Positions 50,806-50,871 of a DNA stretch of 50,871 nt are shown in pieces. The translations under genes were made by a program, and so were the position numbers. The notes under the pieces are model-generated. The model was given only the letters and a program-made list of their open reading frames with translations, was not told the DNA's origin and ran no database searches. Position 1 is the first letter of the stretch. The number at the start of each line of letters is the position of its first letter. Source of the stretch: Botrimarina hoheduenensis (GTDB taxonomy: Bacteria; Planctomycetota; Planctomycetia; Pirellulales; Lacipirellulaceae); assembly GCF_007859815.1 (NCBI RefSeq), contig NZ_SJPH01000012.1, positions 18,564 to 69,434 on the forward strand. Direction: 5' to 3'.

Positions 50806-50871
50806 AACGCGGAGCGTTCTAACCCCACGGAGGCCGTCATGCGGGTAGCGGTCGCGATTGAGTTGACGGAT
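50805..50871 (+). mobile_element. Left end of a probable IS630-type insertion sequence
   Basis: An 8-bp inverted repeat (TAGAACGC at 50803-50810 and GCGTTCTA at 50814-50821) lies at the junction with the truncated secreted gene. It is followed by a good ribosome site GGAGG (50829-50833) and the ATG at 50839. IS630-family elements insert at TA, and the TA at 50803-50804 could be the target. The element continues past the window; the family is inferred from only 11 residues. Confidence 0.5.
50839..50871 (+). CDS. Possible IS630-type transposase, first 11 residues
   Basis: ATG 50839 opens MRVAVAIELTD up to the end of the window, preceded by GGAGG at a spacing of 5 bases. That N-terminus resembles IS630-family transposases that begin with a MRVAVxIELTD-like segment before the HTH domain. 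Too short to be certain; the rest lies outside. Confidence 0.45.
   Translation, partial: MRVAVAIELTD

Overview
The window looks like chromosomal DNA of a planctomycete, most likely of the Pirellulales type (inference). The grounds are: high GC, weak Shine-Dalgarno sequences, a dockerin repeat followed by a PEP-CTERM tail, Pro/Tyr/Ala-rich secreted proteins next to beta-barrel paralogues, a futalosine-type menaquinone pathway, an ABC permease fused to a CPBP protease, a truncated SecA paralogue and a stand-alone RNA polymerase alpha-CTD protein.

Layout. 1-720 is the right end of an integrated element: the 3' part of an IS3-family transposase, then a displaced 3' piece of a tRNA-Cys gene with its terminator, the signature of site-specific integration at tRNA-Cys. 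777-2322 holds short repeats and a broken sulfatase joined out of frame to a dockerin/PEP-CTERM end. An intact tRNA-Arg(CCG) follows at 2788. 2947-7778 is a hexuronate catabolism cluster: a LarA-like nickel-enzyme homologue, KdgK-type kinase, glucuronate isomerase-like protein and an SDR resembling fructuronate reductase. 8261-11792 holds three secreted or outer-membrane proteins on the minus strand. 12137-14513 is a three-gene ATGA-overlapping operon with a membrane protein carrying a DUF3592-like segment and an arrestin-like tail, a small arrestin-like protein and a small P-loop ATPase; this is the best candidate here for an undescribed system. 14551-25294 is mostly housekeeping: alpha-CTD protein, UvrD/PcrA helicase, LdhA, MsrB plus aldo/keto reductase, RlmM-like methyltransferase, tandem GNAT, Rieske protein, LpxL-like acyltransferase, CheX-like protein and Ndk. 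25642-30086 holds a lipoprotein, a SecA-like ATPase lacking the usual C-terminal third, a K+ channel with an RCK domain and a small hypothetical. 30181-39133 holds IspG, YggS, two large uncharacterised proteins divergently arranged, a PQQ-type propeller, AroA and a small zinc-ribbon protein.

39428-50056 combines two ABC-2 type export systems with futalosine-pathway genes (mqnA, mqnC and an amidohydrolase that could be the aminodeoxyfutalosine deaminase). The window ends in a secreted protein whose 3' end seems to be cut by an insertion of a probable IS630-type element starting near 50805.

Together the genes describe a Gram-negative-type aerobe or facultative organism (LpxL-like acyltransferase, menaquinone, LdhA) that degrades sulfated or uronic-acid-rich polysaccharides. 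Function calls rest on motifs read by eye; no database search was possible.
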